From assembly GCA_937915865.1 (NCBI GenBank), contig CALGIG010000110.1, positions 4,873-68,872 of the forward strand: a DNA stretch of 64,000 nt, written 5' to 3'. Position 1 is the first letter of the stretch. Each line of letters starts with the position of its first letter. Positions 9,943 to 19,155 of this stretch are shown here, piece after piece. The DNA comes from an uncultured Prolixibacteraceae bacterium. Its GTDB lineage: Bacteria > Bacteroidota > Bacteroidia > Bacteroidales > Prolixibacteraceae. The translations under genes and the position numbers were made by a program. The notes beneath the pieces were generated by a model, which was not told where the DNA came from, did not search any database, and saw nothing but the letters and a program-made list of their open reading frames with translations.

Positions 9943-11505
9943 ATGACAATAAGATTTTTTGGTAAAATAATTATCCCGATTACTATTCTTTTTTGTTTTG
10001 TTTCTTGTGATAATGATGAGTTAACTAATAATTCTCAGATTTACAAGGAGGTAACCATAGGCGCTAGTACCGGAGTAAAATTAGACGGTATCGGTGTTGA
10101 ATTTGATCCGCATTTTTTCTCGCAAAATCTGACTCGTAACGATGGTTCAAAAACTTCCGATTGGGAGATTGTTGTCAGGAGGGTGAAGGCAATGCAGATT
10201 CATCAATTCCGGGTCATGATGCAACCTCACTGGTGGGAGCCTGTGAATGATGATAATGATCCGGATAATGCAGATTACAGCAGATTCACTTTCAATTCGG
10301 AAGAAATGAAGTCGGTATATAAAGTGCTGGATCTTGCGCAGGAAAACAATATCAAAGTTACTATGGTTGTATGGGGATGTCCAATCAGTATGGATTTGAT
10401 CTCAGGTGATTATTATCATCAAAAACATTTTTTATGCGATGATCGTCCAAATCCCAATTGGGTATGTGGTACAGATAAGTACGAAGAATTCGCCGAAAAT
10501 TTTTCAACCTTAATCAAATATCTGATAATAAACAAAGGTTATACCTGCTTGAAGGCTATTACTCCTTTTAATGAACCAGATGCAAAGACTGCAGGGTATG
10601 GACAAACAATGTGGCAGGGTGATCCCTCAATGAAAGACCAGTATGCACCAATGGTTAAAATCCTGGATGCGAAATTCAGAAAAGATGGTATCAGAAACAA
10701 AGTGCAATTTAATCTTTCCGACAACACGGATGGGGCGCTTGATTATCTCAATTCATGTGCTAAGGATCTAACTGCGGAAGCAGATTTCTTTAATTCTCAT
10801 ACATACAAATTCGGTTATAATACACCAAACTCGGCGATATTTAATTGGGAAAGTCAGAATGTGGCTTTTGCCAAAGCCGCTGGAAAGAATCATTTTGTCG
10901 GAGAATTTGGGTCGAATGAAACTGTAGGTTCTAGTCGTCAGAAAGATATAGATTATTATAAACGAGGAATTCTTATGACTCGTATCGTGCTAAATTGTCT
11001 TCATGCCGGAGCATCGGGTATTAGCTACTGGAGTTTGATCGACCAGTATTACGGTCGAAATGAATCATATTCCCAAATGCAGCAATTAGGATTGTGGAAA
11101 TACGTTAAAAGAGCATATTCTTCTGATGCTTCAGTTTACAGTAAAATCAAAGAAGATTATGAAGTACGACCTCAATACTATGCCTATTCCTTGCTTACTC
11201 GTTATATCAAGCCCGGTTCAGATATTTATCCTATAGATTTGGGAGAGGCATTTGCTATAGGTTCTGCATTCAAAGATAAAGACGGAAAATGGACCTACGT
11301 TTTTGCAAATGCAACCGAAAACAGGAAAATGCTGGCAATCAACAATCCGAGCGTTAGTGGTAGTTTTGATATCTATGAGTACGAGGAAAAATCATTACCC
11401 GAAGGCGACAAATTAATTGATCCAGAGGGAACAAAGGCAATTTTGTCGGGAAAACTTGAAGTAAATGTCAACCCAAACACTGTATTATTGTGCAGGCAAA
11501 AATAA
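9943..11505 (+). CDS. Clan GH-A glycoside hydrolase, lipoprotein (paralogue 1)
   Basis: A (beta/alpha)8 retaining hydrolase of clan GH-A; I cannot place it in a numbered family with confidence. A lipoprotein signal ends at FVSC (Cys22). The acid/base is Glu211 in PFNEPD at the end of strand 4 and the nucleophile is Glu321 in VGEFGSNE at the end of strand 7, the expected spacing of about 110 residues. The opening motif GVEFDPHFFSQNLTRNDG is shared with the next gene, which is a clear paralogue over its whole length. The C-terminal about 80 residues look like a small beta domain (TYVFANATENR). It follows the GH2 gene after a 97-base gap. The protein probably cleaves an internal or terminal beta linkage of the PUL substrate. 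Confidence 0.82.
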   Translation: MTIRFFGKIIIPITILFCFVSCDNDELTNNSQIYKEVTIGASTGVKLDGIGVEFDPHFFSQNLTRNDGSKTSDWEIVVRRVKAMQIHQFRVMMQPHWWEPVNDDNDPDNADYSRFTFNSEEMKSVYKVLDLAQENNIKVTMVVWGCPISMDLISGDYYHQKHFLCDDRPNPNWVCGTDKYEEFAENFSTLIKYLIINKGYTCLKAITPFNEPDAKTAGYGQTMWQGDPSMKDQYAPMVKILDAKFRKDGIRNKVQFNLSDNTDGALDYLNSCAKDLTAEADFFNSHTYKFGYNTPNSAIFNWESQNVAFAKAAGKNHFVGEFGSNETVGSSRQKDIDYYKRGILMTRIVLNCLHAGASGISYWSLIDQYYGRNESYSQMQQLGLWKYVKRAYSSDASVYSKIKEDYEVRPQYYAYSLLTRYIKPGSDIYPIDLGEAFAIGSAFKDKDGKWTYVFANATENRKMLAINNPSVSGSFDIYEYEEKSLPEGDKLIDPEGTKAILSGKLEVNVNPNTVLLCRQK

Positions 11506-11651
11506 AAAATGGAGTAACCCAAACGAATAAGGAAAGTGCACAAAGAATTTATTTCTCTCGTGCTGCCCGCCGCTTTTTTTTATAGTTGTTACAAGCCAAA
11601 GAAGTACTGAATAAACGCATTTTATGATTTATAAACTAAAACCATAAACCT

Positions 11652-13160
11652 ATGATGAATAAGACAATCTTTTATTTTGTTAATCTATTACTGTTGACTG
11701 TAATCCTTTCATGCAAAGTAAAAAAAGAATACAAAGATGTTTTTCTCGGAAATCCGACCGGGACAAAACTGGAGGCACTTGGCGTTGAATTTGATCCGCA
11801 TTTTTTTTCTCAAAATCTGACACGCAATGACGGTTCTAAAGAACCTGACTGGCAACTTGTAGTTGATAGAGTAAAAGCCATGAGGCTGAAGAAATTTCGG
11901 ATAATGGTATTACCCCAATGGTACGAACCGGTTAACGATAATAATAATCCTCACAGTACTGATCTAAAAAAGTTCACATTCGAGTCACCAGAGATGCAAT
12001 CCTTGTATAAAGTACTTGATTTGGCTCAAGAACAGAATATCGATGTTTGTATCGTTGTATGGGGATGTCCGGTTCAAGTGTCACTGTTGGATAAAAAATA
12101 TTCGCAGCTAAAAACCTGTTTTATGGCCAATCAGGAGAAGAAAAATGTATGGATAACTGCTCCGGTAAATTACGACGAGTGGGCCGAAAATTTCTCAACT
12201 TTGATAAAGTATCTCATCGAAGACCGAAAGTATACATGTGTAAGAGACATTACCCCAATGAATGAGCCCGATGGCGGGCCTCTACTCACCGCCCCAGAAT
12301 ATATTAAAATGGCTAAGATATTGGATGCCAGATTTAAAGAAGCTGGCATAAGAGGAAAGGTGAGATTTAACCTTTCGGATAATACCGATGTACGAACATT
12401 TTATCTGAAAGACTGTGCCGAAAATCTATCTGAAGTCGCAGACATTTTTAACTCACATACTTATATTTTCGGCTATGATACGCCAAACGATTCTATTTTT
12501 AATTGGGAAAAGAAGAATGTGGATATAGCGGCTAGGGCTGGTAAAAAGCATTTGGTTGGCGAATTTGGTTCAAACCAGTGTGTTGGGGCTACACGTCAAA
12601 AAGATATTGATCTATATAACAGAGGTGTTTTGATGACTCGTTTGGTACTAAACTTTTTAAATGCCGGAGCCGCAGGCGTTAGTTATTGGAGCCTCATTGA
12701 CCAATATTATAATAAGGATGCAGATTATATCCAAATGCAGCAGCTTGGGCTTTGGAAATACGTAAAGGGAGCCTATAAAACAGATTCAACTTATAATCGA
12801 ATAAAAAAGGATTATGAAGTGCGACCTCAATATTATTCATATTCTTTGTTGACACGATTTGTCAAACCGGGCTCAGAAATCTATCCGATAAACCTGAACG
12901 ATAATTTTTCCGTTGGTTCTGCATTTAAGGACAATAGCGGTAAATGGACATATATTTTTGCCAATGCAATGGGTTCTTTAAAATCCATAGCAGTAAATAA
13001 TCCGATAGGTGAAGGAAGTTTTGATATCTATAGATATGAAGGAAATGCACTCCCAACAGATGATAAGATGATTATGTCACAAGAGCATATAGCTGTGGAT
13101 AACAATAAGATTATCATTGATTTAAAACCGAACTCTGTGGTTCTGTGCCAACAGAAATAG
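11652..13160 (+). CDS. Clan GH-A glycoside hydrolase, lipoprotein (paralogue 2)
   Basis: A paralogue of the preceding hydrolase, with a lipoprotein signal ending in ILSC (Cys21 or 22). ATG codons at 11652 and 11655 are both possible. The acid/base is Glu205 in PMNEPDG and the nucleophile Glu304 in VGEFGSNQ. Long blocks are conserved with its neighbour, including GVSYWSLIDQYY and EVRPQYYSYSLLTR, so the pair arose by tandem duplication. A loop in paralogue 1 (residues about 140-170, with several Cys) differs here (TCFMANQEKKNVW), as does the segment after NEPD, where paralogue 1 has a longer insertion. These loops border the active site, so the two enzymes may differ in the side chain they accept. 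Confidence 0.82.
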   Translation: MMNKTIFYFVNLLLLTVILSCKVKKEYKDVFLGNPTGTKLEALGVEFDPHFFSQNLTRNDGSKEPDWQLVVDRVKAMRLKKFRIMVLPQWYEPVNDNNNPHSTDLKKFTFESPEMQSLYKVLDLAQEQNIDVCIVVWGCPVQVSLLDKKYSQLKTCFMANQEKKNVWITAPVNYDEWAENFSTLIKYLIEDRKYTCVRDITPMNEPDGGPLLTAPEYIKMAKILDARFKEAGIRGKVRFNLSDNTDVRTFYLKDCAENLSEVADIFNSHTYIFGYDTPNDSIFNWEKKNVDIAARAGKKHLVGEFGSNQCVGATRQKDIDLYNRGVLMTRLVLNFLNAGAAGVSYWSLIDQYYNKDADYIQMQQLGLWKYVKGAYKTDSTYNRIKKDYEVRPQYYSYSLLTRFVKPGSEIYPINLNDNFSVGSAFKDNSGKWTYIFANAMGSLKSIAVNNPIGEGSFDIYRYEGNALPTDDKMIMSQEHIAVDNNKIIIDLKPNSVVLCQQK

Positions 13161-13197
13161 AAATTCATTTTCTCTAAATGGATCCCAGATAATATAA

Positions 13198-13350
13198 ATG
13201 AAATTTTCAGCACTTTTGTTAATGTGTGTTTCTGGGTGGCCTATTTTGACTCCTGTTCTTGGCATCATATCAGATACTTTCGGAACCCAGGTTGTAGCGA
13301 TAGGTGTTATTGCTTTTGTTTGGTTATATATGATATGGATGATAATGTGA
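13198..13350 (+). CDS. Predicted 50-aa two-helix membrane microprotein
   Basis: A short open frame, ATG at 13198 to TGA at 13348-13350, fills the gap between two hydrolase genes. Its product has two hydrophobic stretches (about residues 4-25, FSALLLMCVSGWPILTPVLG, and 31-49, VVAIGVIAFVWLYMIWM) separated by a short polar turn ISDTFGTQ. The frame has no rare start, and the hydrophobic pattern is too regular for chance. It resembles in size and topology the small accessory subunits found next to some sodium symporters, but no symporter is visible here. It could also be the remnant of a lost transporter. No function assigned. Confidence 0.45.
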   Translation: MKFSALLLMCVSGWPILTPVLGIISDTFGTQVVAIGVIAFVWLYMIWMIM

Positions 13351-13403
13351 GTTAAGAGAGTTGAAGTATAATTGTTTTAAAATCAAAGAAATAAACAGGA
13401 TAT

Positions 13404-15470
13404 ATGAATAGTGTACTGCGCTGTTTAAGGTTACTTTGCCTATTGATATTAATATCTTTAACTACAATTGTTGCAAAAGCCTCGTCCAAAGCCGGATTAA
13501 CAGCAGAACCTTTTAAAATTAGACAGTGGATTAAAGATAACTTCGCAAAAGGGAAGACGCCTCCTTTTTCATTTGTATTTGGAGGGAAAAATTCAGATGA
13601 CTTTATACGTACATGGAGCTATACTTCCGAAGAATTAGAGAATGATAACCCTAATGTTTTCAAATATCGCTTTACTTATCAAAGCGAACAATCCGGCCTG
13701 AAAGTTGAATGTGATGTGGATGGATACTCCGACTTTGATGCGGTGAAATGGGTACTTCATTTTACAAATACTGGTTTTAAAAATTCAAAAACGCTCAAAG
13801 AAGTAAAAGCAATTGATATTGATCTACAATATGGTTTTGCGGGTGAATTCAAAATACATTCTGTTGAGGGAAACCATATATCCAAACGAGACTTTCATCC
13901 GTGGACCCAGATAATGAATATTGGCGAGAATTACCAGATTGCACCGAAAGGAGGACGCTCTTCCGAAGAGGCTTTCCCTTTTTTTAATATTGAATCGCCT
14001 GCAGAACAGGGTATTGTATTTGCAATTGGCTGGTCAGGAAACTGGATTGCTGATTTTGTGAAGAAAAATGATTATACAATTTCGGTAAAATCAGGAATGA
14101 AATACTTTGAGAGCTATCTGAAAGCAGGCGAATCAATACGTACGCCAAGTATAGCTCTGCTTTTTTGGAAGGATAGAGACCGTATGGCGGGTCATAATAA
14201 ATTCCGTCGTTTTGTATTGGCACATCAAAGTCGGAAAATAAACGGAAAGTTTGCGGAGTATCCTCTTTCAAGCGGGTTCAATTACCGCGATCCAGCTCCA
14301 TGTACAGAATATTCATGTCTGACAGCAGATTATGCGATAGCAATGATACGCAGGTATACGCAATTTGGACTTATACCTGAAGTTTACTGGCTCGATGCCG
14401 GTTGGTACTCAGGTGCATCTGATTATGAACATGGAAAATCATGGGCAAATACAGTTGGCAACTGGACGGTTGACAAAGAAAGGTTTCCGCAGGGACTGAA
14501 ACCGATATCAGACGAAGCGCATAAAGTAGGTTCAAAATTTATGGTTTGGTTCGAGCCCGAACGTGTTATTCGTGGAACACAGTGGGCAGAAGAACATCCG
14601 GAATGGATGCTCGATATTCCCAATAGTAATAAGGATACTTATCTTTTGTTCGATTTAGGAAACAATGAGGCCAGGATATGGCTGAGTAAATATATTGCCC
14701 GGATGATACGTGAAAATGGAATCGATTATTATCGACAGGATTTTAATATGGAGCCGGATGTCTACTGGAAAGCAAATGATGAACCTGAACGTGTCGGGAT
14801 TAAGGAGATAAGACATATTGAAGGTTTGTATGCTTTTTGGGATTACCTGCTGAAAGAATTTCCAAATTTACTGATTGACAATTGTGCCAGTGGTGGTCGC
14901 CGTCTCGATCTGGAAACAATATCGCGCAGTGCCCCGCTTTGGCGAAGCGATTATTATCACTATGATGATCCTGACGGGTACCAGTGTCATACTTATGGGT
15001 TGAACTTTTTCCTTCCGTTACATGGCACAGGGATATTACAAACCGATAAATATTCATTTCGGTCAAGTGTCAGTAGTGCCTTAATATATAATTGGAAAAT
15101 TACCAGTAAAAATTGGTCAATCACTGATATGCAAAACTGCTTGAAAGAATTTGCCAAAATCCGGCCTTATTATTATGCAGATTATTACCCTTTATCTGGG
15201 ACACAAGATCTTACCAGCGATGGCATATGGTTGGCTTACCAAATGCATTGCTCTGCCGATGATAGTGGGATTATTATGGCTTTTCGTCGTCCAAAATCAC
15301 CCGACAAATCGGTTGTTGTGAATTTATCGGGACTAACCCCAGATAAAATATATACAATTAGCAATTTTGATAACGATGTAATATGCTCCAAAACAGGCAA
15401 AGAGCTGATGACTGGACTTGATCTGAATATAGAACAGCCAAGAGGATCATTGCTTTTGCATTATAAATAG
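13404..15470 (+). CDS. GH36 alpha-galactosidase (paralogue 1)
   Basis: A secreted clan GH-D alpha-galactosidase. The signal peptide covers about residues 1-27 (ends AKASS). The N-terminal beta-supersandwich precedes a TIM barrel with the family signatures VYWLDAGWY and MVWFEPERV. The nucleophile is Asp446 in YYRQDFN and the acid/base Asp516 in LWRSDYYHY, preceded by IDNCASGGRR, which binds the galactose hydroxyls. The length, 688 aa, is typical. It is followed after 11 bases by a full-length paralogue of identical length. It would release alpha-linked galactose branches from the locus substrate. Confidence 0.94.
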   Translation: MNSVLRCLRLLCLLILISLTTIVAKASSKAGLTAEPFKIRQWIKDNFAKGKTPPFSFVFGGKNSDDFIRTWSYTSEELENDNPNVFKYRFTYQSEQSGLKVECDVDGYSDFDAVKWVLHFTNTGFKNSKTLKEVKAIDIDLQYGFAGEFKIHSVEGNHISKRDFHPWTQIMNIGENYQIAPKGGRSSEEAFPFFNIESPAEQGIVFAIGWSGNWIADFVKKNDYTISVKSGMKYFESYLKAGESIRTPSIALLFWKDRDRMAGHNKFRRFVLAHQSRKINGKFAEYPLSSGFNYRDPAPCTEYSCLTADYAIAMIRRYTQFGLIPEVYWLDAGWYSGASDYEHGKSWANTVGNWTVDKERFPQGLKPISDEAHKVGSKFMVWFEPERVIRGTQWAEEHPEWMLDIPNSNKDTYLLFDLGNNEARIWLSKYIARMIRENGIDYYRQDFNMEPDVYWKANDEPERVGIKEIRHIEGLYAFWDYLLKEFPNLLIDNCASGGRRLDLETISRSAPLWRSDYYHYDDPDGYQCHTYGLNFFLPLHGTGILQTDKYSFRSSVSSALIYNWKITSKNWSITDMQNCLKEFAKIRPYYYADYYPLSGTQDLTSDGIWLAYQMHCSADDSGIIMAFRRPKSPDKSVVVNLSGLTPDKIYTISNFDNDVICSKTGKELMTGLDLNIEQPRGSLLLHYK

Positions 15471-15481
15471 AAGTTGAAATC

Positions 15482-17548
15482 ATGAAGACGAAATATTTGA
15501 CATACATCATAATCCTGATCTTTCTCGTTTTTCCGTTCTATAGTTACGGGCAGGTAGTATCCAGATTCACGCATGAGCCTGTTAATATTACCAAATGGAT
15601 TGAAATGAATTTTAAGAAAGGTAAAAATCCCCCTTTCTCCTTTGTGTATGGCGAAAAACGATCGAGAGACTTTCTCCGAAAATGGAATTTTTCTTTCGAA
15701 AAAATAAAAGATACTGAAGCCAAAGTTGCCTGTTCGTATACCTGGATTGATAGGGAAACTGGGTTGAAGCTGGTATGCGATGTGCAAGGATATCCCGATT
15801 ATAATTCGGTAGAATGGGTGCTACGGTTTACAAATACATCAGGTAAAGATTCTCCGGTATTAAAAGATGTCAAAGTTGTTGATTTAGATTTTCAATATCC
15901 CACATCAGGAGATATAATTCTTCATTATTCCGACGGAACTCATGTTTCGAAAGCCGATTTTCATCCTCGGAAGAAAATATTGGTTGCTGGTGAAACAATG
16001 AGTTTCTCTCCCAAAAGCGGCCGATCTTCTGATACTGCATTCCCTTTCTTTAATATAGAATCTCCTTCAAAACAAGGGGCTATTGTAGCTGTTGGCTGGT
16101 CGGGAACCTGGATGGCCAATTTTAAAAAGACAGGAAATAACAGTGTGTTGCTGAATTCAGGAATGAAATGGCTTGATACTTATTTGCATGGAGACGAAAC
16201 TATTCGTACTCCCAGTATTTGCTTGTTGTTTTGGAATGGAGAAGACCGAATGACTGGGCACAATAAATTTCGTCAGTTTGTTTTAAACTATCAGACTCAT
16301 AAAATTAACAAGGTCCCAACAAAATACCCTGTTTCTACTAGTTTTAATTATGGCGACCCATCCCCTTGCAACGAATATACCTGCCTGACAACAGATTATG
16401 CTTTGGCAATAATAAACAGGTATAAACGGTTTAGTCTGGTACCAGAGGTTTTTTGGCTCGATGCCGGATGGTACATTAAGGCTGCCGATTTTACCCACAA
16501 TAAAAACTGGGCCAATACTGTTGGAAACTGGGAAGTTGACAGAGAGCGTTTCCCTGAAGGCCTGAAACCTATTTCGGATGCGGTACATGATGCAGGTGCT
16601 AAATTTATGGTTTGGTTCGAGCCTGAACGTGTTATTAAAGAATCAAATTGGGGGATAAAGTACCGGAAGTGGATGTTGGATGCTAAAGGTACAGATGCCT
16701 ATCTTTTCGACTTGGGCAATAAGGAAGCAAGGGATTGGTTGTGCCAATTCATTGGCGATATGATGGAAGAAAATGGAATCGATTATTATCGACAGGATTT
16801 CAACATGAATGTGGATAATTTCTGGCGCGAAAATGACGAGCCGGGACGGATGGGAATTCACGAGATACGCCATATAGAAGGGCTGTATGCTTTTTGGGAC
16901 TATTTGTTAAAAAGATTTCCTGAAACGATTATCGACAATTGTGCCAGTGGCGGCAGACGTATTGACTTTGAATCGATAAAGAGGAGTGCTCCAATGTGGC
17001 GAACCGACTATTGTTATGGTGAACCCGTGGGGTACCAATGCCATACATACGGACTGAATTTTTATCTTCCCCTTACTGGTACTGGGGTTGAGAAAAATGA
17101 CCGTTTTACATTTCGTTCAAGTCTTGGAACTTCGGTTGTTTATAATTGGAAAATAACAGAGGGTGAATCATCTTTTACTGAAATGCAAAATTGTCAGAAA
17201 GAATTTAACGAAGTTCGTCCTTATTTTTATGAAGACTATTATCCTTTAACTGCGGTTGAAGATATGACTTCGAGCAGAATCTGGCTGGCATATCAGTTAA
17301 ATCGTCCGTCTGATAGCAGCGGGTTTATTGTTGCTTTTCGACGGGAAGATTCAAGAGATAATCATATAACTGTGAAATTATCAGGGCTTTTACCGGGGAA
17401 AAGCTATGTAATTGAGAATTACGATACAAAAGAAACTTTCGTAAAAACAGGAAGTGAATTATTCGCAGGATTAGATTTAACATTGAGTGAACCTCGTAGT
17501 TCTTTACTCCTGAAGTATAAGATAAAAAGGGATAAAACTTTGCAGTAA
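15482..17548 (+). CDS. GH36 alpha-galactosidase (paralogue 2)
   Basis: A second GH36 enzyme of 688 aa with an N-terminal signal peptide ending near YSYGQ. Nucleophile Asp439 in YYRQDFN and acid/base Asp509 in MWRTDYCYG; FWLDAGWY, MVWFEPERV and IDNCASGGRR are all present, so it should be active. Around the acid/base the sequence is DYCYGEPVGYQ rather than DYYHYDDPDGYQ in paralogue 1, a one-residue shorter loop in the substrate pocket. It lies 11 bases downstream of paralogue 1 and is the last gene of the plus-strand cluster. No clear terminator follows: 17549-17832 is A+T-rich with nothing recognisable. Confidence 0.94.
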   Translation: MKTKYLTYIIILIFLVFPFYSYGQVVSRFTHEPVNITKWIEMNFKKGKNPPFSFVYGEKRSRDFLRKWNFSFEKIKDTEAKVACSYTWIDRETGLKLVCDVQGYPDYNSVEWVLRFTNTSGKDSPVLKDVKVVDLDFQYPTSGDIILHYSDGTHVSKADFHPRKKILVAGETMSFSPKSGRSSDTAFPFFNIESPSKQGAIVAVGWSGTWMANFKKTGNNSVLLNSGMKWLDTYLHGDETIRTPSICLLFWNGEDRMTGHNKFRQFVLNYQTHKINKVPTKYPVSTSFNYGDPSPCNEYTCLTTDYALAIINRYKRFSLVPEVFWLDAGWYIKAADFTHNKNWANTVGNWEVDRERFPEGLKPISDAVHDAGAKFMVWFEPERVIKESNWGIKYRKWMLDAKGTDAYLFDLGNKEARDWLCQFIGDMMEENGIDYYRQDFNMNVDNFWRENDEPGRMGIHEIRHIEGLYAFWDYLLKRFPETIIDNCASGGRRIDFESIKRSAPMWRTDYCYGEPVGYQCHTYGLNFYLPLTGTGVEKNDRFTFRSSLGTSVVYNWKITEGESSFTEMQNCQKEFNEVRPYFYEDYYPLTAVEDMTSSRIWLAYQLNRPSDSSGFIVAFRREDSRDNHITVKLSGLLPGKSYVIENYDTKETFVKTGSELFAGLDLTLSEPRSSLLLKYKIKRDKTLQ

Positions 17549-17832
17549 AAAATTAAACCTAGAGCTAAATCATGGAGTATATTTTGAGACTTCATGATCT
17601 ATCAAAGTTGTAATATTATATTCATAGTCTATGAGAATTTGTATAACGAGGATATTCACCTTTTTAATAAGTATCTTTTATAGTTTGGTTGTAATTATTT
17701 GAATGTCAGTCGATACTGTATTTAGACCAATTGAAATATACTCTTTGTAAAATATTGATAATCAACTTGAAATGTAGATCAGTTCAAACTTCATTTTTTT
17801 GTTGTTTTATCTTAAAGGTTGATTCCAAAATT

Positions 17833-18212
17833 TTAATACGAAAAAGTCCCGCTTCCGTGTTTTAGTTTTCCTTTTTTGTACAAATCGGTAAAGGCTTTGT
17901 CCATATCTTTAATAATCGACACAGGAACATTTAAATCGTGATGCGCCGACATGATTTTCTTTATCGGTAAAGGCAACAATTTTTTTATTGAATTCATATA
18001 CACTTCGGATCTGTTGATTGGTAATATGCGAACAATTCGCCCATATAAATTAGATCGCCTGCGTATAAATATCCTTTAACTATTTCGAAAAAGCACATAT
18101 GCCCGGGATTTTGTCTGCCATAAAAAGTCAAAAAGAGACACAAAATGATACTGTTTAGTGTCCAGATCGTACCCCCTTCCATATAAACATAAATGAAAAA
18201 GAGTGTATGCAA
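17833..18212 (-). pseudogene. Decayed MBL-fold metallo-hydrolase (C-terminal half)
   Basis: Two minus-strand reading frames together spell the second half of a metallo-beta-lactamase-fold hydrolase. The upstream frame (18212 down to 17994) contains NPGHMCFFE, KGYLYAGDLIYMGELFAYY and STDP, matching the HTPGH and GD metal-binding motifs. It stops in the next few codons. A shift by one base at about 18010 restores VYMNSIKKLLPLPIKKIMSA (position about 18007-17948), then HHDLNVPVSIIKDMDKAF and LYKKGKLKHGSGTFSY before the stop at 17833-17835. HH would be the last metal-ligand motif. The N-terminal half with HxHxDH is not recognisable. The 253 bases from 18213 to 18465 show nothing else. Confidence 0.6.
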
Positions 18213-18465
18213 TAGTGTTATATTATTTGCATAATCTTTGCGGTAATACCCCGTTCAAGAACACGGATTTTCCGAAAATCATATTTCTTGTGTGCTGTGA
18301 AATTTTTTCTATACTCGAATTAATTTACGCAGATAGGTAAATATTCTTTCGTGATCGAATATTGGTGATTATTCAGTGGTAGGCAATATCGCAATTAAAT
18401 GAGTTGCCTCAGGTGGGTTTTGATGACAGTATCAATGACATATCTGATACCTAACCGAATATTTT

Positions 18466-19155
18466 TTAAAGTGCCAGCCTTTTCCAAACCATCTCGCGGT
18501 ACAGGTCGCCTATTGGAATTTTAGTTCCCTGGACATGAATACGACCTTGTTCGATCGCTTTAATCTTATCGATGGAAACAACATAAGACTTATGAACCCT
18601 GATGAATTGCTCAACAGGCAATTTCATGATTATACTTTTAAGGGTTATTAGTGTTAGTATTTTTATTTGGCTGCATACAACATAAACATAATCGCCCCTG
18701 CTTTCAATATACAATATGTCATCAAAATTCACTTTTTCAAGTCGATATTCGGTTTTTAGGAATATAAATGCGTCGTTGTCAATCTCTGGCTGATGTTGTT
18801 TCATCTGATGATGAACTTTTTCAGTAGCTTTCAGGAAACGTTCAAATGAATAGGGTTTAAGCAAGTAATCGCTCACATTTAACTCATAACCTTTCATTGC
18901 ATATTGATCGTAGGCTGTGGTAAGGATTACCGCAGGTTTGGGATCCATGATTTCGAGCAATTGTATCCCGGTTAGATCTTCCATTTGAATATCAAGAAAA
19001 ATCAGGTCAACAGGGTTTTGTTTCATAAAAGCTAGTGCCTCTATTGCCGATGAAAACGAGGATACCAGCGAAAGGTAGGATACCTTGGCAATAAACCCAT
19101 TAACTTTGGCCAGAGAGAATGGTTCATCGTCAACGGTGATACAACGTAGGATCAT
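18466..19155 (-). CDS. LytTR-family response regulator
   Basis: A two-component response regulator of 229 aa. The receiver domain (1-120) has the acidic pair DDE at 9-11, the phosphorylatable Asp55 in IFLDIQ and Lys in LLKPYSFERF. The C-terminal LytTR DNA-binding domain (about 125-225) shows DILYIESRGDYVYVV and FIRVHKSYVVS. The start ATG overlaps the stop of the kinase gene by one base (TAATG), so translation is coupled. The pair is divergent in sense from the PUL and has no hybrid HTCS or ECF regulator nearby, but a role in controlling the PUL is only a possibility. Confidence 0.95.
   Translation of the reverse strand: MILRCITVDDEPFSLAKVNGFIAKVSYLSLVSSFSSAIEALAFMKQNPVDLIFLDIQMEDLTGIQLLEIMDPKPAVILTTAYDQYAMKGYELNVSDYLLKPYSFERFLKATEKVHHQMKQHQPEIDNDAFIFLKTEYRLEKVNFDDILYIESRGDYVYVVCSQIKILTLITLKSIIMKLPVEQFIRVHKSYVVSIDKIKAIEQGRIHVQGTKIPIGDLYREMVWKRLAL

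Noticed and set aside
2..17548. Galactomannan as PUL substrate
   Set aside because: Alpha-galactosidases and a GH2 mannosidase-like enzyme would fit, but there is no GH26/GH5 mannanase with clear motifs or GH130, and a rhamnosidase and an esterase point to another glycan.
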